From contig NC_011898.1 of NCBI RefSeq assembly GCF_000022065.1, forward strand, positions 3,351,501 through 3,415,500: a stretch of DNA of 64,000 nucleotides, given 5' to 3'. This document shows, piece by piece, positions 42,539-50,757 of the stretch. The stretch is from Ruminiclostridium cellulolyticum H10 (lineage in GTDB: Bacteria > Bacillota > Clostridia > Acetivibrionales > DSM-1351). Every line of letters starts with the position of its first letter. Position 1 is the stretch's first letter. The position numbers and the translations under genes were made by a program. The notes below the pieces were generated by a model. The model had not been told where the DNA came from. It ran no database searches and was given only the letters and a program-made list of their open reading frames with translations.

Positions 42539-44698
42539 TTAATCGGCGGTATTTTGTGTAGATAACACAATGCCAGTCAGCACAAAACAAACGCATGGAA
42601 GTGCTACGCCATTACCCCACATTTTATATTCAGCTGCATCGGAATGAGGATTGTTAAGCCATTTTATAATCTTATTTCTTGTTTTTGGCCTTTTGCTTTT
42701 ACCTATAATTTTGCGGTGAGTTTCCCAAACCTGCGTCCAGAATGAAATTTCATCTTCTTTAGGATTTTCCGTACCAAGATCATCGCACCAATCATCGGGA
42801 AAACCTTGCAATCTTGCACATTCCGTTGGCGTAAGCCTTCGAACAATATAGTCCGGCTCAACCAATCCATTTTGATAGCCTGGATTGGTACCATTGATAA
42901 TCGTATTTGATGTACCGTCCTGTCTGTAGCATTGACTTTCAGCTTTCATCTGAGGATAAAACGAAGCTGGGTGCGCCACTGCTCCAGGACCTTTTGCTGT
43001 GAGCGTAGGTTGCTGTTCTTCATCTACAGTAGGTTTATATAGAGCATTCCTTCCTTGATTAAAAGCCGCCCTATCAATACCGTAACAAGGCTGAGTCACA
43101 ACAGGGGCATCCTTATAATCTCTCGACAATAGAGTAGGTGCTTTATCTTCTTCAACCTGTGCATAGGCTCCGGTAGTCATGGCATAGGCAACAGCATGAC
43201 GATCAGCGGTATTAAGCGTAAAAGAAACATCTTCATCTATACCGCTTCCTTGGGGACCGTTTTTATCCTCTCTTCCAATCATCGAGCCTTGCAGAGCAAC
43301 CACTGCAATACCACCTTGATTACATCCCGGATTTCCCCCATTGGCATCAATGGTCCGAGAAGTATCCGCTTCATATATACCGCTATGCGGATTGCTAGAC
43401 TGCATGGAATTGCTTTTATCAGAACAGATGCCATATGCGGTGGGCACAAAAACAGTCTGATCATTATTGCATCCAAGAGTTGCAGACTTGTCATCCTGTA
43501 TCAATGCACCCTTGCCACCGCCTTCACAGCCGGAGCGGATTTTTAACGTTTTAGGAGTGCTCATGACAAGGGGGACATTCCCTCCACCAGTTCCCATACG
43601 AGAGGTAAGCGTCTGTACTTTATTATCCTCTGAGAGTTTTACACGGCTATCAGTTGGATAGTTTTCTATTACAACAGCTGTTTGATTATCTCCCATGCTT
43701 GCACGAAGTGATCCACTTAAATTTTCATCTGTATGACCACCAATACGTGAAACCGCACCTGGTTCAAAGGACATGACTGTACCTGGAACAACAACTGCTC
43801 TAAGGGTAGGGGAGCGTTCTTCCTCATATCCTACACTTCTACTCTTGGCACTGTGTTCGGTGCAAAATCCGCTTGACTGCATTACGCAAGGCTGATGGCC
43901 ATGTTCCTCTGCTCGAAGTGTTGCTGTAATATCCTTCGAAACAGACATCACTCTTTCGCCTTGGTCATTTAGGCAAGTTATGCTATCGCCTGTTTTTCCA
44001 GTGCAGTTTTTAGCATTGTCGGCAGTTCTTTGCCACGGGCTGCCGCTCGGCGTAAAATTCCTTGGCATGCCTTCGGACTCAAATAGTATTTCTCCGGCAC
44101 TTCTGTCTGCAAAATCTGCGACAAGGTAGATTCTACGACGACGTTGGGGGACTCCGAAATATTGCGCATCGATAGTTCGGTAAGCCACACTCCATCCGTC
44201 TCCCATATAGATGTCTGCGTAAGGCCATCGTCCTTTTTCAGGTAAAGGCACCGAGGCGTTCGGCTCTTTGACACTGATGACCGTTTCGAGGACTGCCTTG
44301 AAGTCTTCTCCTTTATTTGACGAGAATGCGCCGGGGACATTTTCCCAGACTGCGTACCTTGGATATTGTCCATTGGTCTTACACCTCATTTCTTTAATAA
44401 TTCGGATTGCTTCATAAAAAAGGACGGATTGCTCTCCATCCAGACCGGCTCTTTTACCCGCCACACTCATATCCGTGCAGGGAGAGCCAAAAGTTATGAT
44501 ATCTACAGGTGGAAGCTCCGCACCATTCAATTTGTTTATATCCCCATAATGCTTCATCTGAGGGATGCGTTTAGTCGTAACCCGTATAGGAAACGGCTCA
44601 ATTTCAGATGCCCATAACGGTTCGATGCCACAAAGCAAACCACCTAAAGGAAAACCACCACTGCCATCAAAGAGGGAACCAAGTGTCAATTTACTCAT
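42539..44698 (-). CDS. DNA cytosine-5 methyltransferase with long repeat insert
   Basis: 719 residues. Motif I GSLFDGSGGF (7-16), motif IV with catalytic Cys74 in GSPCTDMSVAG, motif VI ENVPG (119-123) and motif VIII QRRRRIYLVADF. Motifs IX-X are LTPTECARLQGFPDDW and WGNGVALPC at the end. Between VIII and IX lie about 400 residues with some ten degenerate repeats of the type TLxA..G....VV, making it nearly twice the usual 350-450 residue size. It methylates C5 of cytosine in a site set by the target-recognition region. It probably protects phage DNA from host restriction. The start at 44698 lies in the end of the upstream methyltransferase gene. Confidence 0.9.
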   Translation of the reverse strand: MSKLTLGSLFDGSGGFPLGGLLCGIEPLWASEIEPFPIRVTTKRIPQMKHYGDINKLNGAELPPVDIITFGSPCTDMSVAGKRAGLDGEQSVLFYEAIRIIKEMRCKTNGQYPRYAVWENVPGAFSSNKGEDFKAVLETVISVKEPNASVPLPEKGRWPYADIYMGDGWSVAYRTIDAQYFGVPQRRRRIYLVADFADRSAGEILFESEGMPRNFTPSGSPWQRTADNAKNCTGKTGDSITCLNDQGERVMSVSKDITATLRAEEHGHQPCVMQSSGFCTEHSAKSRSVGYEEERSPTLRAVVVPGTVMSFEPGAVSRIGGHTDENLSGSLRASMGDNQTAVVIENYPTDSRVKLSEDNKVQTLTSRMGTGGGNVPLVMSTPKTLKIRSGCEGGGKGALIQDDKSATLGCNNDQTVFVPTAYGICSDKSNSMQSSNPHSGIYEADTSRTIDANGGNPGCNQGGIAVVALQGSMIGREDKNGPQGSGIDEDVSFTLNTADRHAVAYAMTTGAYAQVEEDKAPTLLSRDYKDAPVVTQPCYGIDRAAFNQGRNALYKPTVDEEQQPTLTAKGPGAVAHPASFYPQMKAESQCYRQDGTSNTIINGTNPGYQNGLVEPDYIVRRLTPTECARLQGFPDDWCDDLGTENPKEDEISFWTQVWETHRKIIGKSKRPKTRNKIIKWLNNPHSDAAEYKMWGNGVALPCVCFVLTGIVLSTQNTAD

Positions 44699-45932
44699 CC
44701 TCATTCACCTCCGGTAGGTCACAATATCTGAATTTCGAACCATCTCTTAAAAGAAACACACCATCAGAATTTCCGACTTGCTCAATATACCTTTTCACGA
44801 TGACATCGCAGTACTTTTCATCCAGTTCAATGGTGTAACAAATTCTATCTGTCTGCTCACAGGCAATCAGTGTACTTCCTGAACCTCCAAAGGGATCAAG
44901 CACAATACAGTTACTAAGGCTCGAATTCATAATGGGGTATGCCACAAGTGCCACTGGTTTCATGGTTGGGTGGTCGCTATTTTTCTTTGGTTTCTCAAAC
45001 TCCCAGATGGTGGTCTGCTTGCGGTCTGAATACCAGAGATGCTTGCCTTTCTTTTTCCATCCAAAGAGTACCGGTTCATGTTGCCATTGATAAGGAGAGC
45101 GACCGAGAACAAGGGACTGCTTTTTCCATATACAAGTACCAGAAAGATAAAATCCTGCATCGGAGAATGCTCTTCTAAAATTGAGTCCTTCCGTATCAGC
45201 ATGGAATACATAAATAGAAGCATCCTTTGCCATCGCTTCCTCGGTGTTTTGAAATGCCGCAAGCAGGAAATCATAGAACGCTTCATTAGCCATGTTGTCA
45301 TTTTTGATTTTTCCAGCAGTGCCTTCATAGTTGACGTTATATGGAGGGTCCGTAACTACCAGATTGGCAGCTTTCCCATCCATTAAGACATCAAAGGTGT
45401 CTTTCTTTGTACTGTCTCCGCAGACTAATCGATGCTGTCCAAGTATCCAAACATCCCCTAAATGCGAAACAGCGGGCTTTTTCAGCTCGCTGTCTACATC
45501 GAAATCATCTTCTTTTATATTATCCTTAAGGGAATCTTTGAAAAGATCCTCCAACTCTCCTGGGTCAAAACCTGTTAGAGATACATCAAAGTCAGAAGCA
45601 TCTAAGTCTGTGATAAGTAGCGCCAATTTATCTTTATCCCAATCACCACTTATTTTATTTAGTGCAATGTTCAGGGCCTTTTCCTTTTGCTCATCCATTT
45701 CAACTACTACGCATTCTATTTCATCCATGCCCATACTCAGCAGGACTTTCAAGCGTTGGTGACCTCCGATAACCCTGCCTGTGGTCTTATTCCATATAAC
45801 GGGTTCTACATACCCAAACTCCTCAAGGGAACGTTTAAGTTTCTCGTACTCTGGATCACCTGGTTTTAAATCCTTCCTTGGGTTATAGTCAGCGGGGATG
45901 AGTTGTTTCGTTTTAATCTTTTCAATCAACAT
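44691..45932 (-). CDS. ParB-domain DNA (adenine/N4-cytosine) methyltransferase
   Basis: 413 residues. Residues 1-95 are a ParB/Srx-like nuclease-fold domain (GGHQRLKVLLSMGMDEIECV). Residues 155-400 are a beta-class amino-methyltransferase with DPPYNVNYEG (195-204) and later LDPFGGSGSTLIACEQ. DPPY implies N6-adenine or N4-cytosine methylation. The order ParB then methyltransferase is common in phages of this type. The start overlaps the metK stop codon and the end overlaps the cytosine methyltransferase gene, so the three are translated together. Confidence 0.9.
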   Translation of the reverse strand: MLIEKIKTKQLIPADYNPRKDLKPGDPEYEKLKRSLEEFGYVEPVIWNKTTGRVIGGHQRLKVLLSMGMDEIECVVVEMDEQKEKALNIALNKISGDWDKDKLALLITDLDASDFDVSLTGFDPGELEDLFKDSLKDNIKEDDFDVDSELKKPAVSHLGDVWILGQHRLVCGDSTKKDTFDVLMDGKAANLVVTDPPYNVNYEGTAGKIKNDNMANEAFYDFLLAAFQNTEEAMAKDASIYVFHADTEGLNFRRAFSDAGFYLSGTCIWKKQSLVLGRSPYQWQHEPVLFGWKKKGKHLWYSDRKQTTIWEFEKPKKNSDHPTMKPVALVAYPIMNSSLSNCIVLDPFGGSGSTLIACEQTDRICYTIELDEKYCDVIVKRYIEQVGNSDGVFLLRDGSKFRYCDLPEVNEDE

Positions 45933-47088
45933 ACTTTTCCACCGCCTTTCTAAACTCACTGTATTTATTTACATCCTCCCATGGGAACAGACAGCTATTA
46001 AAGTGACCATAAACCGCTGTATCAGAATAAATCACATTTCTTAGACGCAGTTTTTCAATGATGGCCGCAGGTCTTAAGTTAAAAGTCTCCTGAGCAGCCA
46101 GAGTTAATATTTCATCAGAAACAGTTCCAGTGCCAAGGGTATTTACAGTAAAGGCTACAGGATTTGCCTTACCAATGGCATAGGAAATACTCACTTCACA
46201 TTTCTTGGCATAACCACACCAAACGATATGTTTAGCAATATACCGAGCCATGTAAGCACCGCTTCGGTCAACTTTGGTTGGGTCTTTGCCACAAAGAGCA
46301 CCACCCCCATGGGATGCAAGCCCTCCATAGGTATCAACCATGATTTTTCTTCCAGTCAAACCCGTATCGGCAGCGGGACCACCAAGAACAAACTGCCCCG
46401 ACGGATTGATGAGAAGTTCGGTTTCATCATCAAAAGGGAAGTCCTCAAAGCACTGCCATAAGACGTTGTTAAGGATACCCGCCTTAAGTTCTTCCAGTGT
46501 TTTATTCTTATCATGCTGCACCGAAATCACAATCGTCTTTATTCTTACTGGAGTGTCATCTTCATACTCCACTGTTACCTGTGCTTTACCATCAGGAAAA
46601 ATCCCTTTTATCAGTTTTCCTTTGCGACAATCATCCAGTCTCTTTACGATTCTGTGGGAAAGCACAAGGGGCAGGGGAAGCATTTCTCTTGTTTCCTTTG
46701 TAGCATAACCATACATAGTTCCCTGGTCTCCAGCACCGATGGAACCGTACTGTTCGTTTATCCCATTTCGTGCTTCCAGTGCGGTGTTCACACCAGCCGC
46801 AATATCTACACTTTGATTATGTACATATACATAAATCAAAAATTTTAGAGGATTGTATCCCACATCCTTTAGTACATTTTTTACAATGTCTCTAATATTC
46901 ACTTTCTCGCTGCAGAAGATCTCGCCCGCCACGATAATTTTTCCCTTGGTTGCCATTACCTCACAAGCGACACGTGATGCCTTATCTTTACGTAGGCATG
47001 CTTCCAAAATGCTATCTGCAATAATGTCGCATAGTTTATCAGGATGTCCAGCACATACACTTTCTGCTGTTAAATATCTCTTACTCAT
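45922..47088 (-). CDS. metK: phage-encoded S-adenosylmethionine synthetase
   Basis: 388 residues. It begins MSKRYLTAESVCAGHPDKLC, with GAGDQGTMYGYAT, DVDT-like YGGLASHGGGALCGKDPTKVDRS (in two parts) and the C-terminal YGHFN. These are signatures of methionine adenosyltransferase, which makes SAM from methionine and ATP. It ends inside the start of the ParB-methyltransferase gene. It probably supplies cofactor for the two methyltransferases downstream. The position between TerS and these genes shows it is part of the phage late operon, not host metK. Confidence 0.92.
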   Translation of the reverse strand: MSKRYLTAESVCAGHPDKLCDIIADSILEACLRKDKASRVACEVMATKGKIIVAGEIFCSEKVNIRDIVKNVLKDVGYNPLKFLIYVYVHNQSVDIAAGVNTALEARNGINEQYGSIGAGDQGTMYGYATKETREMLPLPLVLSHRIVKRLDDCRKGKLIKGIFPDGKAQVTVEYEDDTPVRIKTIVISVQHDKNKTLEELKAGILNNVLWQCFEDFPFDDETELLINPSGQFVLGGPAADTGLTGRKIMVDTYGGLASHGGGALCGKDPTKVDRSGAYMARYIAKHIVWCGYAKKCEVSISYAIGKANPVAFTVNTLGTGTVSDEILTLAAQETFNLRPAAIIEKLRLRNVIYSDTAVYGHFNSCLFPWEDVNKYSEFRKAVEKYVD

Positions 47089-47108
47089 TACATCATATCT
47101 CCTCATCT

Positions 47109-47660
47109 TTATTTTCCTCTGCGGGCAGATAGCAATCGCTCCATCACATCGTCCTGTGGGTTTAAACCAGAGTACTCTGTAGCACAGTTCTCCCTAACGA
47201 TTTGATATATCTCCATCCATAGCCTGTTTGTCTGACTCATAAAGCTCTGGCTCATCGCTACATAAGGACTTTGAATTGCATTGCCGGTAGTGGGATGCTT
47301 GGCTAGAAAACCAAACTCGGTTACCGCTTCCTCACACTGTATCCATCTGGCCGCACTCATGGCATACCGTTCTAGAAGCTGTGGAAGTACCAAATGGGCA
47401 CAGCCACGTTCCTCAAGCCATTTCCATGTAATTTCATAGATTTCACTCGCTTCTAAGGTTTTCCCATCCTTTTGCACTGCGGAGAGCATGGCCCTTGGTT
47501 TTGGCATTTCCTGCCCCTTCAGGTCAGCAGTATTCTTGAACTCGACGACTTCAAGCTTTCTTTTACCGGGATTTCCCTCTGCAATTTTGTCAGCAAGTGG
47601 TTTTTTCTTTTGACCGGAGCCTATACGGGCGCCGCCTCGATTTGTTCCATCTTTGGCCAT
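47109..47660 (-). CDS. terminase small subunit (P27 family)
   Basis: 183 residues. It begins MAKDGTNRGGARIGSGQKKK, has LADKIAEGNPGKRKLEVVEF, and then ARWIQCEEAVTEFGFLAKHP and SYVAMSQSFMSQ-like helices, as in P27-family TerS. It recognises the packaging site and regulates the large subunit. It follows the HNH gene, as is usual for HK97-like phages. AGAGGTGAG precedes the ATG. Confidence 0.85.
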   Translation of the reverse strand: MAKDGTNRGGARIGSGQKKKPLADKIAEGNPGKRKLEVVEFKNTADLKGQEMPKPRAMLSAVQKDGKTLEASEIYEITWKWLEERGCAHLVLPQLLERYAMSAARWIQCEEAVTEFGFLAKHPTTGNAIQSPYVAMSQSFMSQTNRLWMEIYQIVRENCATEYSGLNPQDDVMERLLSARRGK

Positions 47661-47771
47661 TCACTCACCTCTTTTCATCGATGGGCCTATTACCCCGTTT
47701 GAAACCGCGAATTTTCACGCGTTGCCCCACGCCCGTTACACAAATGAAAAGCTGTAGAGATTTGACTCCCC
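47661..47771. other. candidate cos/packaging region between HNH and TerS
   Basis: A 111-base gap in an otherwise tightly packed late operon, holding short GC-rich inverted pieces (GCGAATTTTCACGCG, GCCCCACGCCCG). In HK97-like phages whose HNH gene is next to terS, the cohesive-end site often lies here. No cut site can be identified by reading alone. Confidence 0.3.
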
Positions 47772-48131
47772 CTACTGGGTTCCCCAACGGTCTCCATCTC
47801 TTGCTGTGATTGCAGAGTGGCAAGGAGTACAAAGAGCCATCAGATTACTTCTATCGTGAGTTCCCCCTCTTGAAAGAGGAAGAATGTGATGCACTTCGGC
47901 TGCTGGGGTCAGCTTTTCTTGTCTTTTACATTCCTCACAAAGAGGATGGGCTGCAATGTAACGGTCACGTATCCTTTTCCAAGCACGACCATAACGTTTT
48001 CGGGTTGCTGGATCACGCTGATACTTCTCATACCGTGCAGCTTCCTTCTTGCTATGCTCTTCACAAAAGCGCTTGTCAGTCAGCTCTGGGCAACCGGGGT
48101 AAGAGCACGGTCGCTTAGGTTTCTTTGGCAT
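47772..48131 (-). CDS. HNH endonuclease (packaging-associated)
   Basis: 119 residues. It has zinc-binding cysteines (CSYPGCPE ... CEECKRQ ... CTPCH) around the HNH core AEVHHILPLSRGGTHDRSNL. Such HNH proteins act with terminase in cleavage at packaging sites of HK97-like phages. It is first in the late operon, 25 bases below a strong terminator hairpin. AAGGAGGTG precedes the ATG. Confidence 0.88.
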   Translation of the reverse strand: MPKKPKRPCSYPGCPELTDKRFCEEHSKKEAARYEKYQRDPATRKRYGRAWKRIRDRYIAAHPLCEECKRQEKLTPAAEVHHILPLSRGGTHDRSNLMALCTPCHSAITARDGDRWGTQ

Positions 48132-48155
48132 ACTTGCACCTCCTTTTGCCCATAC

Positions 48156-48193
48156 AAAAAGCCCTCGCAGGAGAAATGCTCCCGTGAAGGCTT
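48156..48193 (-). terminator. strong intrinsic terminator between late promoter and first late gene
   Basis: Minus strand: AAGCCTTCACGGGAG-CATTT-CTCCTGCGAGGGCTT followed by TTT. Fourteen of fifteen stem positions can pair, including G-U. It lies about 25 bases downstream of the -10 box at 48219-48224 and upstream of the HNH gene. It therefore stops early transcripts and probably also basal late transcripts. Confidence 0.85.
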
Positions 48194-48218
48194 CCGTTTA
48201 CTAATATTCCATACTACC

Positions 48219-48283
48219 ATTATATAACTTTCACTGCGGATAAACAGTGTCATCGTATGCCAAACAGTGCCAAAGTGTGCCAA
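48219..48283 (-). promoter_or_regulatory. late promoter with four 10-bp activator repeats
   Basis: Minus strand: four adjacent 10-mers, TTGGCACACT, TTGGCACTGT, TTGGCATACG and ATGACACTGT (48283 down to 48244). These are followed after 19 bases by TATAAT (48219-48224). The -35 position is poor (CTGTTT). Repeats ending at the -35 region with a good -10 box are the layout of an activator-dependent promoter. The regulator gene just upstream (48287-48697) is the obvious candidate activator. Confidence 0.7.
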
Positions 48284-48286
48284 CTT

Positions 48287-48697
48287 TTATTTGGGAACCT
48301 TTAAGTGTTGCAAAGCGGATGAATGAAGTCTATGCACGGTTCTCATAGAAACATTAAGGTTGACACAGATTTCTTCCCAGTTAAGAAAGTTAATGTATCG
48401 GTAGCGAAGGAGTAGCTTCTCATCCACGTTTTCCATCTGGTTAATCGCTTCACGGATATCTGATTTCAGCTTTATTAATCGTTCAACCTCATGTTGTATC
48501 TGTTGCTCCAAATCTATTATCCTAATCACATATTTTTCAAAGGGTGGGTCAGTACTCTTGGTTCGACTGACTTTCTCATCAAGCACAGGGGTTGAAACAC
48601 TTCTTGATAAATCCCTTAAGTTTTGCAACTCTTCAAGGTCGGAGTTAATCAATTCATTCAAACGGTAAGCCTGTTTTAAGAATTCCTTAGCTGTCAT
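48287..48697 (-). CDS. DUF1492/ArpU-like late transcription regulator
   Basis: 136 residues. The N-terminal coiled coil (AKEFLKQAYRLNELINSDLE) leads to a sigma-70 region 4-like helix-turn-helix at the end: DEKLLLRYRYINFLNWEEIC, then LNVSMRTVHRLHSSALQHL. It matches the DUF1492/RinA/ArpU-like group that activates late operons in Gram-positive phages. It is the last early gene and lies next to the repeat-bearing late promoter. The start overlaps the previous stop. Confidence 0.8.
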   Translation of the reverse strand: MTAKEFLKQAYRLNELINSDLEELQNLRDLSRSVSTPVLDEKVSRTKSTDPPFEKYVIRIIDLEQQIQHEVERLIKLKSDIREAINQMENVDEKLLLRYRYINFLNWEEICVNLNVSMRTVHRLHSSALQHLKVPK

Positions 48698-48918
48698 CAT
48701 CGCACCACCTCCTCTTGTAGCTGTTGAATTAACATGTCAGGGTTGAGAGAGGTGAGGACATTGAACAATCCAGAATGAAAGAAGCACTCAACCTCACGTT
48801 TCGTATATAAAGCAGAATCATTGCGAGGGTGTTTTGCTAGTCTTTTTAAAGCAAAACGATAATCCTTGACTGCCTGTAGAATAATGGCATTTGCCAGTTT
48901 TTCAAATGCATCCATCAT
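48697..48918 (-). CDS. small phage protein, unknown
   Basis: 73 residues, helical. DAFEKLANAIILQAVKDYRF, then KREVECFFHSGLFNVLTSLN. Similar small genes stand between the SNF2 helicase and the late regulator in related prophages. The function is unknown. It overlaps both neighbours by three to four bases. Confidence 0.65.
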   Translation of the reverse strand: MMDAFEKLANAIILQAVKDYRFALKRLAKHPRNDSALYTKREVECFFHSGLFNVLTSLNPDMLIQQLQEEVVR

Positions 48919-50276
48919 ACGGTATCCCTCGCTTTCCCAAGATTTGCTTTGACCGCATTAATAAGATCGGTTTGTGTCTTTTCCTTTCGTTTCAAGGCTC
49001 CCATCACATCTTCATCGATTGTGCCTTTAGTAATGATGTGATGGATTACTACTGTCTCTTTTTGTCCTTGTCTCCAAAGTCTCGCATTTGTTTGTTGATA
49101 GAGTTCCAGACTCCAAGTAAGTCCGAACCAGATAAGCGTTGAACCTCCACTTTGTAAGTTGAGACCGTGTCCCGCCGATGCAGGATGGATAACTGCCACA
49201 GAAATATCACCGTTGTTCCAATCCTTAATATCCTTGGAAGTTTTAATTTCTCTGACATTAAATTTTGCCTTAATACGCTCCAAATCGTGATTATACCAAT
49301 AGGCAATAAGCACGGGTTTGCCGTTAGCACCTTCAATTAAATCCTCTAGAGCATCTAGCTTGCGGTCGTGGATAATATGGGGTTTTTTATCATCATCATA
49401 GATAGCACCGTTTGCCATTTGCAGAAGTTTGCCTGAAAGGACAGCTGCATTCATGGCATCTATTTCTTCATCGCCAAATTCAAGGACCATCTCTTCACGA
49501 AAGTGATCATATACGGATTGTTCTTTAGCATTAAGATAGACAGGCACTTCATTGATCACGCATTCAGGCATTTTTAGAAAATCTATCGACTTCATGGAAA
49601 TGGTAATATCTGAAATGAGCCGATATATGGCATCTTCAGCACCTGGCAATGGTTTATATGAAAATACGATTTGCTGATTGCGTTTATCTGGTGTAAAGAA
49701 GGAATTGCGGTAGTGAGTTATGTACCTGCCGAGTCTTTTACCCATGTCGAGAATACGAAACTCTGCCCACAAATCCATTAATCCATTACTGGAAGGTGTA
49801 CCCGTAAGACCTACAATCCGTTTTGCCCTCGGTCTTACTTTTAGTAAACTTTTAAACCTTTTTGCTCCATAGGACTTAAAAGATGAAAGCTCATCAATGA
49901 CCACCATGTCATAATCAAAAGGTATACCACTTTTATTTACTAACCAGTCAACATTTTCTCTGTTTATAAGATAGACACTTGCAGGTTTCCTTAGAGCCGC
50001 CAATCGCTCCTGTTCTGTGCCGATAGCTACCGAAAACTCCAGTCCTTTTAAATGCTCCCACTTATTTATCTCAGCTGGCCAAGTATCCCTTGCTACTCGA
50101 AGCGGGGCAATGACCAGAACCTTTCCAATTTCAAAACTATCAAGACATAAATCAAATATAGCCGTTAGAGTAATGACGCTTTTGCCAAGACCCATTTCTA
50201 AAAACACCGCGGCTATGGGATGCTCTAGAATGAAATTCGTTGCATAGGTCTGATATTTATGAGGATTGTATTTCAC
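48915..50276 (-). CDS. SNF2-family DEAD/DEAH helicase
   Basis: About 453 residues. Walker A is VFLEMGLGKSVITL (25-38). The DEAH-type box is MVVIDELSSFKS, motif III VGLTGTPSSNGLMDLWAEF, and the C-terminal lobe has PASAGHGLNLQSGGSTLIWF and RLWRQGQKETVVIHHI (motif VI). It is an ATP-driven DNA translocase used in phage replication or recombination. The GTG start at 50276 with GGAGGGG upstream is preferred over the ATG at 50309, which lies inside the VRR-NUC gene. Confidence 0.88.
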   Translation of the reverse strand: MKYNPHKYQTYATNFILEHPIAAVFLEMGLGKSVITLTAIFDLCLDSFEIGKVLVIAPLRVARDTWPAEINKWEHLKGLEFSVAIGTEQERLAALRKPASVYLINRENVDWLVNKSGIPFDYDMVVIDELSSFKSYGAKRFKSLLKVRPRAKRIVGLTGTPSSNGLMDLWAEFRILDMGKRLGRYITHYRNSFFTPDKRNQQIVFSYKPLPGAEDAIYRLISDITISMKSIDFLKMPECVINEVPVYLNAKEQSVYDHFREEMVLEFGDEEIDAMNAAVLSGKLLQMANGAIYDDDKKPHIIHDRKLDALEDLIEGANGKPVLIAYWYNHDLERIKAKFNVREIKTSKDIKDWNNGDISVAVIHPASAGHGLNLQSGGSTLIWFGLTWSLELYQQTNARLWRQGQKETVVIHHIITKGTIDEDVMGALKRKEKTQTDLINAVKANLGKARDTV

Positions 50277-50538
50277 CCAGTACCCCTCCAATCTGCTTAA
50301 CATCATCAATTACATAGCAGGTAAAGCCTAACTTCTGTAATTGCTTTATTCTTCTAATCTGTAACAGGCGAGGTTTCTTTCCGGGAGCCTTTAATTCCAC
50401 AAATGCCATCTTCCCATGCGGTAAAAGCACTAGGCGGTCTGGCATTCCATCTAAACCTGGGCTAACAAACTTCGCAGCGATGCCTCCCATCTTTTTTACC
50501 TCAGCCACCAGTTTCTTTTCGATATATTTTTCAAGCAT
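50257..50538 (-). CDS. VRR-NUC domain nuclease
   Basis: 93 residues. MLEKYIEKKLVAEVKKMGG, PGLDGMPDRLVLLP and MAFVELKAPGKKP hold the PD-(D/E)xK pattern (Asp, Glu-x-Lys) of the VRR-NUC family. Members are Holliday-junction or flap nucleases. It is tied to the helicase by a 20-base overlap. GGGAGGT precedes the ATG at 50538. Confidence 0.88.
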   Translation of the reverse strand: MLEKYIEKKLVAEVKKMGGIAAKFVSPGLDGMPDRLVLLPHGKMAFVELKAPGKKPRLLQIRRIKQLQKLGFTCYVIDDVKQIGGVLGEIQSS

Positions 50539-50757
50539 AAATACCTCCCATATAAAAAGGCTCGGAACAAGAAAACAACTTTGACCCAATTTTCCTATAC
50601 GCGCGCGTATGCGTGTATGCATAGGCTACTATTACTTCTTTTTACTATTTATAAATAAATAGGATACTTCTTGTTCCACTTGTTCCGAACCGTTGATTTT
50701 CCTTATCATTACTAACTTTAGGGAAAGAACCAGTATGGGAACAAGGTAAGGTACAAC

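Noticed and set aside
50539-50757. Possible small gene between VapE and VRR-NUC
   Set aside because: Frames here lack ribosome binding sites and give low-complexity peptides. The 219-base gap, with an alternating GCGCGCGTATGCGTGTATGC stretch, shows no clear signal.
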